This document shows positions 35,560-44,950 of a stretch of 64,000 bases of DNA, in pieces. Source of the DNA: Microbacterium arborescens. GTDB lineage: Bacteria > Actinomycetota > Actinomycetes > Actinomycetales > Microbacteriaceae. The stretch lies in NCBI RefSeq assembly GCF_030369635.1, contig NZ_CP128474.1, positions 496,001 through 560,000 of the forward strand. Direction: 5' to 3'. Numbering within the stretch: position 1 is the first letter of the stretch; each line of letters begins with the position of its first letter. Below the pieces are notes generated by a model, which was not told the origin of the DNA, did no database searches, and saw only the letters and a list, made by a program, of their open reading frames with translations. The position numbers were made by a program, and so were the translations under genes.

Positions 35560-37062
35560 TCAGCCGACGAGGGCCCGCACCGAGGCGTAGCCGTCGGCCA
35601 CGACCGTCGGCACCGACGGCGGGGCACCGAACATGCGGGTCGCCCGCTCGTCCGGCATCCATCGCGGCCATCCCGGGTCTCCGGTGCGCACGAACGACAC
35701 GGCGGCGCCGTGCATCGCGTCGGCCAGCTCCTGCGGCGGATGCTCGCCCGCGAGCTTCGCGACACCGTCGGCGCCGAGGGCGTCCCACCAGAACGGGACA
35801 TCGAGGCAGTGCAGCGCCCACCGCTTGGTCGGCGAGGGCCAGCTGAAACGGTAGGCCCAGGTCGACGCGGCGCCTCGTGCCCGGGCGACGAGGGGCACGG
35901 TGTCGCGGAACACGCGGTCGGTGGCGTAGCGGCCGAGGAATGCCGCGGTGCCGAGTCGTCGCTGCGCCCGGTTGTCCCGGATGTAGCGCCAGCGCATCGC
36001 GTGGCCGACCCCGAGCGCGCCCAGCGCCAGCGCGGGCGGGACGAGCCGTAGCGGGCTCGTGGCGAGCCCATCGGTGACCATCGTGAACTCGTCGTCGGTC
36101 GTGCCGAGCACGAGCGGCTTGTCGGCGCCGACTCCGGCGGCGAGGGCGTCGAGGGTCGGGCGGGGCACGAGGTCTCCGTCGACGACCGGACCCCAGGTGA
36201 GCCCGTCGGCGAGGCGCGAGCGCACCGAGGCCACGATGCTGCCCTGCCGCTCCGACTCGAGCTCCTGTTGGCGTCGGAGCACGACCAGCTCGTCGACGCC
36301 GGCGAACGCCTCGCGTGTCGGCGCGATGCCGAGGTGCGCGGCGAGCCGGCCGGTGGCGGTCGCGGCCCGGGCGGGTGGCACATTCGTCAGGGCCGCCGAG
36401 ATGGCCAGCACGCGATGGAACAGGTGCTGGGCAGCCGGCATCCCGAGCAGGGTGAGCACTGCTCCGCCGCCGGCCGACTGCCCGGCGATCGTCACGTCAC
36501 CCGGGTCCCCGCCGAAAGCGGACACGTTCGCCTGCACCCACTCCAGGGCGGCGATCCAGTCGCGCACGGCGCGGTTGGTCGGGGCTCCGGGGAGCAGTCC
36601 GAATCCGTCGAAACCCAGTCGGTACGAGACCGTGACCACGACGATTCCCGCCCGCGCGAACGATCCGCCGTCGTACCACGGGCTCGCCGGCGACCCCTGG
36701 ACGAAACCGCCGCCGTGGATGTAGACGAGCACCGGGCGGGGGTCGGCCCCCTCCCCGGAGGATTCCGGTGCGAAGACGTTGACCGACAGGGTGTCGTCGC
36801 CCGGGATCGACGGCTCGGGAATGAGGGTGTCGCCGTAGTCGCCGCGCTGCGGGGTCGGCCCGTACGCGGTCGCGTCGCGGACGCCGTCCCAGGGGTCGAG
36901 CGTGACGGGGGCGCCGAACCGGCGTGCGCCGGTCGGCGGCTGCGCGTAAGGGATGCCGAGGAAGGCGAGGGTTCCGTCCGGCCGGCGGACGCCGCGCACG
37001 CGGCCCGCGGCGGTGTCTCGCACGAGCGGTTCGCCGTTCGCGACGTCGGCAGCGACGCTCAT
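35560..37062 (-). CDS. Type-B carboxylesterase/lipase
   Basis: A 500-residue carboxylesterase-family enzyme. It has the oxyanion motif YIHGGGFVQGS (114-124), nucleophile Ser196 in IAGQSAGGG, a glutamate in TTDDEF and the C-terminal part CLDVPFWWDAL near the expected catalytic His (ALHCLDVPF). No signal peptide. The ATG at 37062 overlaps the stop of the GNAT-membrane gene by 4 nt, so the two are cotranscribed. It may hydrolyse plant or xenobiotic esters; the substrate is unknown. Confidence 0.9.
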   Translation of the reverse strand: MSVAADVANGEPLVRDTAAGRVRGVRRPDGTLAFLGIPYAQPPTGARRFGAPVTLDPWDGVRDATAYGPTPQRGDYGDTLIPEPSIPGDDTLSVNVFAPESSGEGADPRPVLVYIHGGGFVQGSPASPWYDGGSFARAGIVVVTVSYRLGFDGFGLLPGAPTNRAVRDWIAALEWVQANVSAFGGDPGDVTIAGQSAGGGAVLTLLGMPAAQHLFHRVLAISAALTNVPPARAATATGRLAAHLGIAPTREAFAGVDELVVLRRQQELESERQGSIVASVRSRLADGLTWGPVVDGDLVPRPTLDALAAGVGADKPLVLGTTDDEFTMVTDGLATSPLRLVPPALALGALGVGHAMRWRYIRDNRAQRRLGTAAFLGRYATDRVFRDTVPLVARARGAASTWAYRFSWPSPTKRWALHCLDVPFWWDALGADGVAKLAGEHPPQELADAMHGAAVSFVRTGDPGWPRWMPDERATRMFGAPPSVPTVVADGYASVRALVG

Positions 37063-38306
37063 CGCGACACCCGCGTCCGGCGCATCAGCCGGGGTCGGGT
37101 TCGGGCGCCGAGCTCCTGGCGTCCGGCGGGGATCAAGTAGGCGAGGCGCACGATGAGGATCGCGGCCGTCAGGACGACCCATGTCGTGTCGCGCCCGGTG
37201 AGAGCCTGCAGCGGGGCTGCGGCGATCGGAGCAGCCGCCGTGATCACCGCGAGCGCATAGAACACGAGGTTGCGTCGGTACCGGCCGCTGATCGAGAACG
37301 GCGACACCTCGTACGCGAGGACGAGGACCGCGACGACGATCGCGGTCGCGAGCGAGAGCGCGACGTTATCGGACGCATCGGCGAACACTGCCGGGAGCAC
37401 GAGGACGAGGGGATAGACCCCGCCGAACTCGAGCAGCAGGTTGCCCCACTTCATGTGGAGCCCGAACTGATCGTCCTGAAGACGTGACAGCGAGCCCGAC
37501 GCGTTCGCGTAGATCTGTGTCGCTCCGAGGGTCAGGATCGTGGCGACCAGCAGGAAGATCCGCAGTGCCTCGGAGAAGTCGGGGATCGTCAGAGAGAAGC
37601 CGAGCAGGAAGGTGAGCGCCGCCAGGACTGCCCCCGCCTCGCCGGTGCTGACGGACGTCTCGTCGGCCCGCAGGCCGGGACGGTCCTCGACCTCGAAGGT
37701 CGAGACCTCGAAGAACGTCCCCTGCACGCTCTTGATCACGCTGGTGACGGCGTTGGCGTCGGCGCTCAGCAGGTCGAACAGATGCTCGGTCGCGGCGACG
37801 GGGACGAGCACCCGGTCGTCGGGATCGGCGACCAGCTGCCGGCTCTTCAGCTGGAAGTACAGGCGGTCCTTGCGGGGGCCGAAGTAGGCGTGGATGCCGC
37901 GCGACCCGACGAAGCCGCTGCGGGTGAGCAAGTCGATCATCGCGACGTTCATGGGGCTGGTCACCGTCGTGGCCGAGGGGCGCGGCGACATCCCCTTCAC
38001 GGTGTCGGAGAAGTGTCGGACGAGGCGGGCGCCGATGCCCGCGCGCTGCCGGTCGGGGTGCACCGCCAGCGCGGCGAGGTAGACGTGCTCGGGGCCGAGT
38101 CGTTCGGTCTGCAGCATCCCCACCACCGACTCCCCGATGACGGCGAGCGTGATCTGGCCACCCGCCAGCGCGTTCTCGAGCTCGTCGGGGTGAGCCGGTT
38201 CGACATCGTCGCGGCCGGGCGGGAAGCACAGCCTGTCGAGCTCCCGGACGGCGGGGAGATCTTCGGGATCCGCGGGGCGGAGAGAGACGGAGACGGTCGC
38301 AGACAC
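37059..38306 (-). CDS. GNAT acetyltransferase domain fused to a multi-pass membrane domain
   Basis: A 415-residue protein. Residues about 1-150 form a GNAT acetyltransferase with the acetyl-CoA motif YLAALAVHPDRQRAGIGARLVRHF. Residues about 150-220 are a soluble linker. Residues about 220-400 contain roughly six hydrophobic helices (for example AVLAALTFLLGFSL, LRIFLLVATILTLGA, TAIVVAVLVLAYEV, LVFYALAVITAAAPIAAAP, VVLTAAILIVRLAYL) and a basic tail. I do not recognise the membrane part. It may anchor the transferase or transport its substrate. The 4-nt overlap with the carboxylesterase gene suggests linked functions. Confidence 0.8.
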   Translation of the reverse strand: MSATVSVSLRPADPEDLPAVRELDRLCFPPGRDDVEPAHPDELENALAGGQITLAVIGESVVGMLQTERLGPEHVYLAALAVHPDRQRAGIGARLVRHFSDTVKGMSPRPSATTVTSPMNVAMIDLLTRSGFVGSRGIHAYFGPRKDRLYFQLKSRQLVADPDDRVLVPVAATEHLFDLLSADANAVTSVIKSVQGTFFEVSTFEVEDRPGLRADETSVSTGEAGAVLAALTFLLGFSLTIPDFSEALRIFLLVATILTLGATQIYANASGSLSRLQDDQFGLHMKWGNLLLEFGGVYPLVLVLPAVFADASDNVALSLATAIVVAVLVLAYEVSPFSISGRYRRNLVFYALAVITAAAPIAAAPLQALTGRDTTWVVLTAAILIVRLAYLIPAGRQELGARTRPRLMRRTRVSR

Positions 38307-38353
38307 AGTCCGAAGCTAGCGGAGTCCGAGGTGCCCGGTGAGGCGGATGCCGG

Positions 38354-38674
38354 TCAGGCGATGCGGCGGACCTGCACCGTGACGCGGTCGACCGTCGGAT
38401 GCTGCGCGCACAGCTCGTCCGCGATAGCGCGCGCGACCTCGGGGGTGCGCGCGGCGATGGCGACGGTGACGGCGGCCGCGGCGGTCGTGCCCTCGGCTCC
38501 GGTCGAGACGATGACGCCGTCGGTCGGTGCCGCCGCGTCCAGACGCAGCGCCGACGCGGCTGCCCCGAGGGCGCGGGTCAGCGGCGGGCGCGGGTCGTGC
38601 ACGGCGCTGACCCCGGGGATCTCGGCGATGGGGCGCGGCGCCGACGGGTCGACGAGGGAGGCGGGCTCGATCAT
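38354..38674 (-). CDS. Small Asp23-locus protein of unknown function
   Basis: A 106-residue protein with an alternating alpha/beta pattern ending TVDRVTVQVRRIA. The end pattern resembles the edge strands of Asp23/Gls24-type proteins. The ATG at 38674 overlaps the stop of the Asp23 zinc-finger gene by 4 nt. It probably works with that protein in the cell-envelope stress system. No catalytic motif is seen. Confidence 0.75.
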   Translation of the reverse strand: MIEPASLVDPSAPRPIAEIPGVSAVHDPRPPLTRALGAAASALRLDAAAPTDGVIVSTGAEGTTAAAAVTVAIAARTPEVARAIADELCAQHPTVDRVTVQVRRIA

Positions 38675-39258
38675 GCGGTGTCCTTGGACGGGAAGGGACG
38701 GTGGAGATCTTCGACGGTCACGTCGACGGCGGTGATGTTCAGCTCGGTGTGCTGCGCCAGCGCCTCCGACACCGCCTGGCGAACGGCTCCCGCCGCGGCG
38801 GGCAGCGACTCGCCCCACGCCACCGAGGCGGTGATGTCGACGGCGATGGGGGCTTCGGGGACCTCGACGTCGCCGACGATTCTCGAGTGGCCGATGAAAA
38901 CGCCGTCGATGGCGTCGCCGCTGGCTCGGATGAGCGCCTGAACCGCGCCTTCGGTCACGCTCATCGAGACGCGAGGATCGGGGTGCGACAGCGGGATGGA
39001 GCGCCCGGCCCGCAGCTCGGCACGCACCGCCGTCATCACCCCGTCGAACCAGCTCTCGGACGGTTCGGGCAGTTGAGCCGCATCCGCGGCGATGAGGTCG
39101 CGTGACAACCGCCCCGCGCGCTCGAGCGCGTCGAGGGCGTTCAGACAGTCGGGACAGGTCTCGATCTCGGGGTCGTACGGCGATCGACCGCTGTCGAGAT
39201 ACTCGCTGATCTCGTCGATCGTCTTGCCGCAGTCCAGAGCCATGCCGTCGGCATCCAT
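38671..39258 (-). CDS. Asp23/Gls24-like protein with N-terminal anti-sigma-type zinc-finger motif
   Basis: A 195-residue protein. The N-terminus (CGKTIDEISEYLDSG...ETCPDCLNAL; Cys10, Cys35, Cys38) resembles the zinc-binding part of anti-sigma factors, although the usual His four residues before the CxxC is replaced by Glu. Residues about 70-195 resemble Asp23/Gls24 (VSMSVTEGAVQALIRAS, IAVDITASVAWGESLPA, ITAVDVTVEDL). The start at 39258 (TGATG overlap with the sigma factor stop) indicates coupling; ATG 39267 is also possible. The likely role is anti-sigma factor or sensor for the ECF factor encoded just upstream. Confidence 0.75.
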   Translation of the reverse strand: MDADGMALDCGKTIDEISEYLDSGRSPYDPEIETCPDCLNALDALERAGRLSRDLIAADAAQLPEPSESWFDGVMTAVRAELRAGRSIPLSHPDPRVSMSVTEGAVQALIRASGDAIDGVFIGHSRIVGDVEVPEAPIAVDITASVAWGESLPAAAGAVRQAVSEALAQHTELNITAVDVTVEDLHRPFPSKDTA

Positions 39259-39830
39259 CAGCGCCACCCCGCCATCTGGATGGTGATGCTGGCGCGAGCG
39301 CGTGACAGGTTTCCTCGAACGGTGCTGAGAGGGAGGTTCATCTCTTCTGCGATCTCGGTATAGCTGAGCGATCCGACTTCTCGGAGCAACCAGCAGCGGC
39401 GTTGGGCTTCCGGCAGCGCATCGAGTGCAAGGGAGAGCGCTTGCAACTGTGCGTTGCGGATGGCAGCGGCCTCGGGGAGGAGACCCGCCTCCGCGGCTCT
39501 GTCGAATCCGTCCAGTGTGTCATGGGCGGGGCGTCTTCTGAGATGCGCGTACGCCTCACGGCTCGCGATCTTCATGAGCCACGCCTTCACAGCGCCCGGG
39601 TCGCGCAGCGTCGACAGCTGACGCCACGCCGTGAGGAATGCGTCCTGGACGACGTCGTCGGTCTCGGAGAGCGTGCCGACGATCCGGTAGACGTAGGCGC
39701 GAACGATCCGAGTGTGTCGACGGAGGAGCGCGTCGAAGGCCTCGGCGTCTCCCGAGGCCGCCCGGGCTGCCAGGATGCCGTCGGGCGCGGCTTGAAGATC
39801 GGTCACCGGCCCGCTCTCATCGGCTCGCAT
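39258..39830 (-). CDS. ECF-type RNA polymerase sigma factor
   Basis: A 190-residue sigma-70 family protein with region 2 (about 25-95; AFDALLRRHTRIVRAYVYRIVGTLSETDDVVQDAFLTAW) and region 4 (about 125-185; ALDALPEAQRRCWLLREVGSLSYTEIAEEMNLPLSTVRGNLSRAR). Lack of regions 1 and 3 makes it an ECF factor. ATG at 39830 has GGGGGA as ribosome site. It is translationally coupled to a zinc-finger Asp23 protein and divergent from an Asp23 operon, which is its probable target. Confidence 0.92.
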   Translation of the reverse strand: MRADESGPVTDLQAAPDGILAARAASGDAEAFDALLRRHTRIVRAYVYRIVGTLSETDDVVQDAFLTAWRQLSTLRDPGAVKAWLMKIASREAYAHLRRRPAHDTLDGFDRAAEAGLLPEAAAIRNAQLQALSLALDALPEAQRRCWLLREVGSLSYTEIAEEMNLPLSTVRGNLSRARASITIQMAGWR

Positions 39831-39969
39831 CGTTCCCCCAGAAAACTTCTCGAACTTTTTTGTGACGAATCCGGATGAGCCGCCCTCTTATCTGTAGAGC
39901 GAACGTAACGCTCACCGAATGACGAGCCGAGAGCTTGCGTCGGACAACCCAGACAGATAAGGAAACGCC
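39831..39969. promoter_or_regulatory. Divergent control region of sigma factor and Asp23 operon
   Basis: 139 nt lie between the two start codons, noticeably AT-richer than coding DNA (for example the T tract at 39856-39861). A small inverted repeat GAGCG/CGCTC (39897-39901 with 39909-39913) lies near the middle, and AAGGAA (about 39959-39964) is the ribosome site of the Asp23 gene. A definite ECF-type -35/-10 pair could not be assigned. Confidence 0.5.
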
Positions 39970-40473
39970 ATGGCTGAGGACCAGAAGAACACCGCCCCCG
40001 CTGTCGAGACCCCGAAGTCGCCGGCAGCCGTGCCCCAGGGGTCGCGTGTCGACCGCACGTTCTCGTCGTCGCGTGTCCCCGCAGAGACCGAGGCGGCAGG
40101 CAAGACGACGATCTCGGACGGCGTGGTGGCCAAGGTCGCCGGCATCGCCGCTCGCGAGGTCGCCGGCGTCTACGCCCTGGGTGGCGGCGGAGCCCGCGCG
40201 TTCGGCGCGATCCGTGACGCGATGAACGCCACCGACCTCTCGCAGGGAGTCAAGGTCGAGGTCGGCGAGACGCAGGCCGCCGCCGACCTCACGATCGTCG
40301 TCGAGTATCCGGCGCCGATCCAGGAGGTTGCAGACAACGTCCGTGCTGCCGTCGCCGGCGCCATCAGCCGACTCGTGGGCCTCGAGGTCGTCGAGGTCAA
40401 CGTCGAGGTCAACGACGTCCACATCGCGGGCGCTGACGACGACGACAACGAGTCCGAGTCGCGCGTCGCATGA
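39970..40473 (+). CDS. Asp23/Gls24 family envelope stress protein
   Basis: A 167-residue protein. A disordered N-terminus (1 to about 45, Ala/Pro/Ser-rich) precedes the Asp23 core (about 45-155): TTISDGVVAKVAGIAAREVAGVYALGGG, GVKVEVGETQAAADLTIVVEYPAPIQEVADNVRAAV and VEVNVEVNDVHI are hallmark segments. The C-terminus is very acidic. Asp23 proteins bind membrane-anchored AmaP partners under the cytoplasmic membrane. It is first in a five-gene plus-strand operon with 4-nt overlaps. Confidence 0.92.
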   Translation: MAEDQKNTAPAVETPKSPAAVPQGSRVDRTFSSSRVPAETEAAGKTTISDGVVAKVAGIAAREVAGVYALGGGGARAFGAIRDAMNATDLSQGVKVEVGETQAAADLTIVVEYPAPIQEVADNVRAAVAGAISRLVGLEVVEVNVEVNDVHIAGADDDDNESESRVA

Positions 40474-40661
40474 GCGCCACCGTCTCGGGTGCGCTGATCG
40501 GCGCCATCCTCGCCGCCGCCGCCCTGTTGTTCGGCTTCTGGGGGTTCCTCCTCGTCGCCCTCTTCATGGCGATCGGCGCGGCAGTGGGCCGCATCGCGTC
40601 CGGCAAGCTCGACGTCCGCGGGCTGGCCGACGTACTGACAGGTCGGCGCACCTCGTCATGA
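40470..40661 (+). CDS. Small membrane protein of the Asp23 operon (DUF2273-like)
   Basis: A 63-residue protein with one long or two closely packed hydrophobic helices (about 5-40, GALIGAILAAAALLFGFWGFLLVALFM in part) and a short basic tail. DUF2273-type small membrane proteins accompany asp23 and amaP genes. It overlaps its neighbours by 4 nt on both sides. It probably helps anchor Asp23 at the membrane. Confidence 0.82.
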   Translation: MSATVSGALIGAILAAAALLFGFWGFLLVALFMAIGAAVGRIASGKLDVRGLADVLTGRRTSS

Positions 40662-41053
40662 CCGTCGCAGAGGCCATCCGTCCCGGTGGCGGCGTCACTG
40701 CCGCCACCGGCGGGACGTCCGGTGTCGCCGGACGGGTCGATGTGCGCGAGCGCGTGGTGCGGAAGGTCTCGGAACAGATCGCATCCCAGGTCATCGGAGT
40801 CGACGTCGACCGCGTGTCGGTCGCGGCATCCGATCACCGGGGTGGGGTGGCCGTCCGCATCACCGCGCCGTTGCCCGTCCCGTCACTCGACGACACCGAA
40901 GCGGTGCGAGCCGCCGGCGCTGTCGTGGACGCCGCCCGTGAGATGCAGCAGCGGATGCAGCAGGAGCTCAGCCGCGTGCTGGGCAAGCCCGTCACCCGCG
41001 TCGACATCACCGTGAACGGCGCCGCCACCCCGATCAAGAGGAGAGTCCGATGA
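40658..41053 (+). CDS. Second Asp23/Gls24-like protein
   Basis: A 131-residue protein. The core VRERVVRKVSEQIASQVIGVDVDRVSVAASDHRGGVAVRITAPLPVPSL, seen in parts, has the Asp23 fold pattern, and it ends with a strand RVDITVNGAATPIKRRVR. It lacks the acidic tail of the first Asp23 protein. The start at 40658 overlaps the previous stop by 4 nt and the end overlaps the DUF6286-like gene by 4 nt. Confidence 0.8.
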   Translation: MTVAEAIRPGGGVTAATGGTSGVAGRVDVRERVVRKVSEQIASQVIGVDVDRVSVAASDHRGGVAVRITAPLPVPSLDDTEAVRAAGAVVDAAREMQQRMQQELSRVLGKPVTRVDITVNGAATPIKRRVR

Positions 41054-41634
41054 GCAGTCCCGTGCTGCGCCGCGTCGTGCGGCGCGAGACGCACTCGCCG
41101 CGCACCGTCGCGATGATCGTCGCCGTCGTCCTCGTCATCCTCGCGCTGGTGTATGTCGGCACGGAGATCGTGCTGAACCTCGCCGGTCAGCCGGCTCTGC
41201 TGCTGGGCCCCGCCGCCGCCTTCGGGTGGGTCGTCGGTCTGCCGACGGAGGTTCCCGTCGGCGTCAGCATCGCCATCGGCGCCGTCATCGCGGTGCTCGG
41301 GGTGATCCTCGTGGTGCTCGCGATCGCGCCGGGCCGGCTGTCGAAGCATCAGCTCGTCGTCGGCGAAAGTGCCGTCGTCGCCGACAACGGGGTGATCGCC
41401 TCGGCGATCGCGCAGCGTGTCAGCGCCGAGAGCGGACTGCCCCGCGATCAGGTGCGGGTCGGTGTCGGACATCGCTCGGCCGACGTCACCCTCACCCCCG
41501 CCGTGGGAGTGCCCGTCGATGAGGCTCAGATCCGCAGCACCGTCGACGCCGAGCTCGACTCGTATCGGCTCGCGTCGAAGCTGCGCACTTCGGTCCGGGT
41601 CGAGCGGCCCCGTGAACAGGAGGAGAACGCATGA
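41050..41634 (+). CDS. DUF6286-like membrane protein of the Asp23 operon
   Basis: A 194-residue protein with two N-terminal membrane helices (about 20-42 and 70-95) and a cytoplasmic C-terminal alpha/beta domain containing GRLSKHQLVVGESAVVADNGVIASAIAQRVSAESGLP and DVTLTPAVGVPVD in parts. The layout resembles AmaP-type membrane partners with an Asp23-like soluble end. No enzyme motif is visible. Confidence 0.82.
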   Translation: MSSPVLRRVVRRETHSPRTVAMIVAVVLVILALVYVGTEIVLNLAGQPALLLGPAAAFGWVVGLPTEVPVGVSIAIGAVIAVLGVILVVLAIAPGRLSKHQLVVGESAVVADNGVIASAIAQRVSAESGLPRDQVRVGVGHRSADVTLTPAVGVPVDEAQIRSTVDAELDSYRLASKLRTSVRVERPREQEENA

Positions 41635-42245
41635 ACAACACCAATCGAGCGGTCAACCGCACGATCCTCCTGATCCTGGGACTGGTGCTCGTCGTCGTCG
41701 GCGGCGGAATCATCGCCGGAGCAGTGTGGCCGGCAGCCGCAGACACCTGGACCTCGGTCGGATCCGGTGCCCAGGACTGGGCGAAGCAGGCCTGGGATGC
41801 GACCGTCATCGCGGGGACGAGCCTCACCTGGCTCGCCCTCGGTGCGCTCGCGGCCCTCGCGCTGCTGGTCGTGCTGCTGATCGTCCTGATCGTGCGCAGC
41901 ATCCACGGCCGCCGTCGTACCTCTCTTCGGGCGACCGGGGCGGAGAGCGATCTCGGCCGCATCACCGTCACCGAGGGGTTCGCATCCGACGCGCTGAAGA
42001 ACGCTCTCGCCGAGCACGACGAGATCCTCAGCGCCCGGGTCACCGCCAACGACATCAAGCATCAGCCGGTGCTGCACGTCAGCGTGACGCCGCGGCAGAA
42101 CACCTCGCCGCTGCACGTGGCCGAGACCGTCGAACGTCTCATCGGCAACCTCGGCACCCTGACGGGGCAGCAGCTCACGGCCTACATCTCCATCCACACG
42201 GGGCTGCGCGCGAGGCTGGCTCACGACCAGCGCCGCCTGTCCTGA
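41631..42245 (+). CDS. AmaP-like membrane protein
   Basis: A 204-residue protein with two membrane helices (about 10-32 and 62-90) flanking an external loop with several Trp residues, then a cytoplasmic domain (about 105-200). The organisation matches alkaline-shock membrane anchor proteins (AmaP), which recruit Asp23 to the membrane. It overlaps the preceding gene by 4 nt and ends the tightly coupled part of the operon. Confidence 0.82.
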   Translation: MNNTNRAVNRTILLILGLVLVVVGGGIIAGAVWPAAADTWTSVGSGAQDWAKQAWDATVIAGTSLTWLALGALAALALLVVLLIVLIVRSIHGRRRTSLRATGAESDLGRITVTEGFASDALKNALAEHDEILSARVTANDIKHQPVLHVSVTPRQNTSPLHVAETVERLIGNLGTLTGQQLTAYISIHTGLRARLAHDQRRLS

Positions 42246-42304
42246 CCGCACACGTCCACAGCCCCGCCCGCGGGGCGCCATCACCGAGAGAAAGGAGTCC
42301 CATC

Positions 42305-42475
42305 ATGGGTCTCGACGACAAGATCAAGAACGCCGCCCAGGACATCGCCGGCAAGGCGAAGGAAGCCATCGGCAAGGCGACCGACAACGACAAGCTCGAA
42401 GCCGAGGGCAAGGCCGACCAGGTCAAGGCCGAGGCGAAGAAGACGGGCGAAGACGTCAAGGACGCCTTCAAGTAA
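42305..42475 (+). CDS. CsbD-family stress protein
   Basis: A 56-residue, highly charged, Lys/Ala/Asp/Glu-rich protein of the CsbD type (MGLDDKIKNAAQDIAGKAKE start, ending GEDVKDAFK). CsbD proteins are small general-stress proteins of unknown mechanism. AGAAAGGAG (42289-42297) is its ribosome site. A 59-nt gap with a short GC hairpin separates it from the AmaP-like gene, so it belongs to the stress operon but may be made at a different level. Confidence 0.9.
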   Translation: MGLDDKIKNAAQDIAGKAKEAIGKATDNDKLEAEGKADQVKAEAKKTGEDVKDAFK

Positions 42476-42487
42476 GCCCCGCGACTG

Positions 42488-42522
42488 CGAGAGGGGGATG
42501 CCGTGTCGGCATCCCCCTCTCG
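42488..42522. terminator. Strong bidirectional hairpin between csbD and galK
   Basis: A perfect 15-bp stem (CGAGAGGGGGATGCC, 42488-42502, with 42508-42522) closes a 5-nt loop. It lies 12 nt after the csbD stop and 16 nt before the galK end, so it should terminate both convergent transcripts. Confidence 0.85.
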
Positions 42523-42538
42523 TGATGTCGTGGCGACG

Positions 42539-43725
<1,187 letters not shown>

Positions 43726-43729
<4 letters not shown>

Positions 43730-44892
43730 AGGGTCACTCCTTCTACGGCCTCGCGGATGCGCGCGGCCGCCGTCTCGGGCGGGATGTCACCGATCCAGGC
43801 GCCCATGGCCGCCTCGGAACCGGCGAGGAACTTCAGCTTGTCGGCCGCGCGGCGCGGGCTGGTCAGCTGCAGGTGCAGGCGCGCGGTGTCGCGCGCGTGG
43901 CGGACCGGCGCCTGGTGCCACGCGGCGATGTACGGCGTCGGGGTGTCGTAGAGCGCGTCGATGCCGCGCAGCAGGCGCAGGTAGAGCGGGGCGAGCTCGT
44001 CGCGCTCGGCGTCGTTCGTCTCGGCGAAGTCGGCGACGTGGCGGTGGGGCATCAGGTGCACTTCGATCGGCCAGCGCGCGGCGAACGGGACGAACGCCGT
44101 CCAGTGCTCGCCGCGGAGCACCACCCGCGGGCCGGCCTGCTCGAACTCGAGGATGCGCTGGAACAGATCGGGTGCCGTGCGGTCGATCGAGTCGAGCAGG
44201 CGCGTCGTGCGCGGCGTGATGTACGGGTACGCGTAGATCTGCCCGTGGGGGTGCGGCAGCGTCACGCCGATCGCCTCGCCGCGGTTCTCGAACGGGAACA
44301 CCTGCTCGATGCCGGGGAGCGCGGACAGCGCGGCCGTGCGATCGGCCCACGCTTCGATGACGGTACGGGCGCGGGTGGCCGTCTGGGTGCCGAACGATCC
44401 GGCGTGCGCGGGCGAGAAGCACACGACCTCGGTGCGTCCGACGCTCGTGCGCGTGCGGCCGAGCCCCAGGTGCGCGAGGTCATCGATGCCGCGGGGCGGG
44501 TCGGATGCCGCGGGTGCGCCGCCGAACGCCTCGGCGAGGCCGGGACCGAACGACGGCGACTTGTTCTCGAAGACGGCGACGTCGTAGCGCGACGGGATCT
44601 CGGAGGGGTTGGTCGGCGTCTGCGGGGCGAGCGGGTCGAGCTCGGCCGGAGGGAGGAAGGCGCGGTTCTGGCGCGATGCGGCGATCGAGATCCAGTCGCC
44701 CGTCAGGACGTCTTGCCGCATCGTCGCGGTCGCGGGACGCGGGTCGAGGGTGCGGGCATCGACCGCGCGCTCGGGGCCGAGCGTCGTGTCGGGGTCGTCG
44801 TAGTAGATGAGCTCGCGGCCGTCATCGAGTCGCGTGGAGCGTTTGACGACGCCCGCGCCGAGCGGTACGGCGGGAGGAGCACTGATGTTCAC
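43726..44892 (-). CDS. galT: Galactose-1-phosphate uridylyltransferase
   Basis: A 388-residue GalT. The catalytic HPH motif is H214-P-H216 in TLPHPHGQIYAYPY, and the N-terminal RYDVAVFENKSPSF and the late ELAPLYLRLLRGIDALY segments match the family. It exchanges UMP between UDP-glucose and galactose 1-phosphate. The GTG start at 44892 has no Shine-Dalgarno sequence but lies 6 nt after a good -10 hexamer, so the mRNA is probably leaderless, and a LacI-type operator overlaps the start codon. Confidence 0.95.
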
Positions 44893-44929
44893 GATAACAC
44901 GCTACATTCCGGGCGTGATATCGTCAACA
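44886..44929. promoter_or_regulatory. galTK promoter with two LacI-type operators
   Basis: Minus-strand promoter: -35 TTGACG (44922-44927), a 17-nt spacer, and -10 TAGCGT (44899-44904), which puts transcription start at about the GTG start codon. Two related 14-nt sites lie in opposite orientation: TGTTCACGATAACA (44886-44899) covers the start codon and touches the -10, and the reverse complement of TGTTGACGATATCA (44916-44929) covers the -35. The divergent LacI regulator is the obvious ligand. Confidence 0.75.
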
Positions 44930-44950
44930 CACTCCGACGAGAGGACCGGT

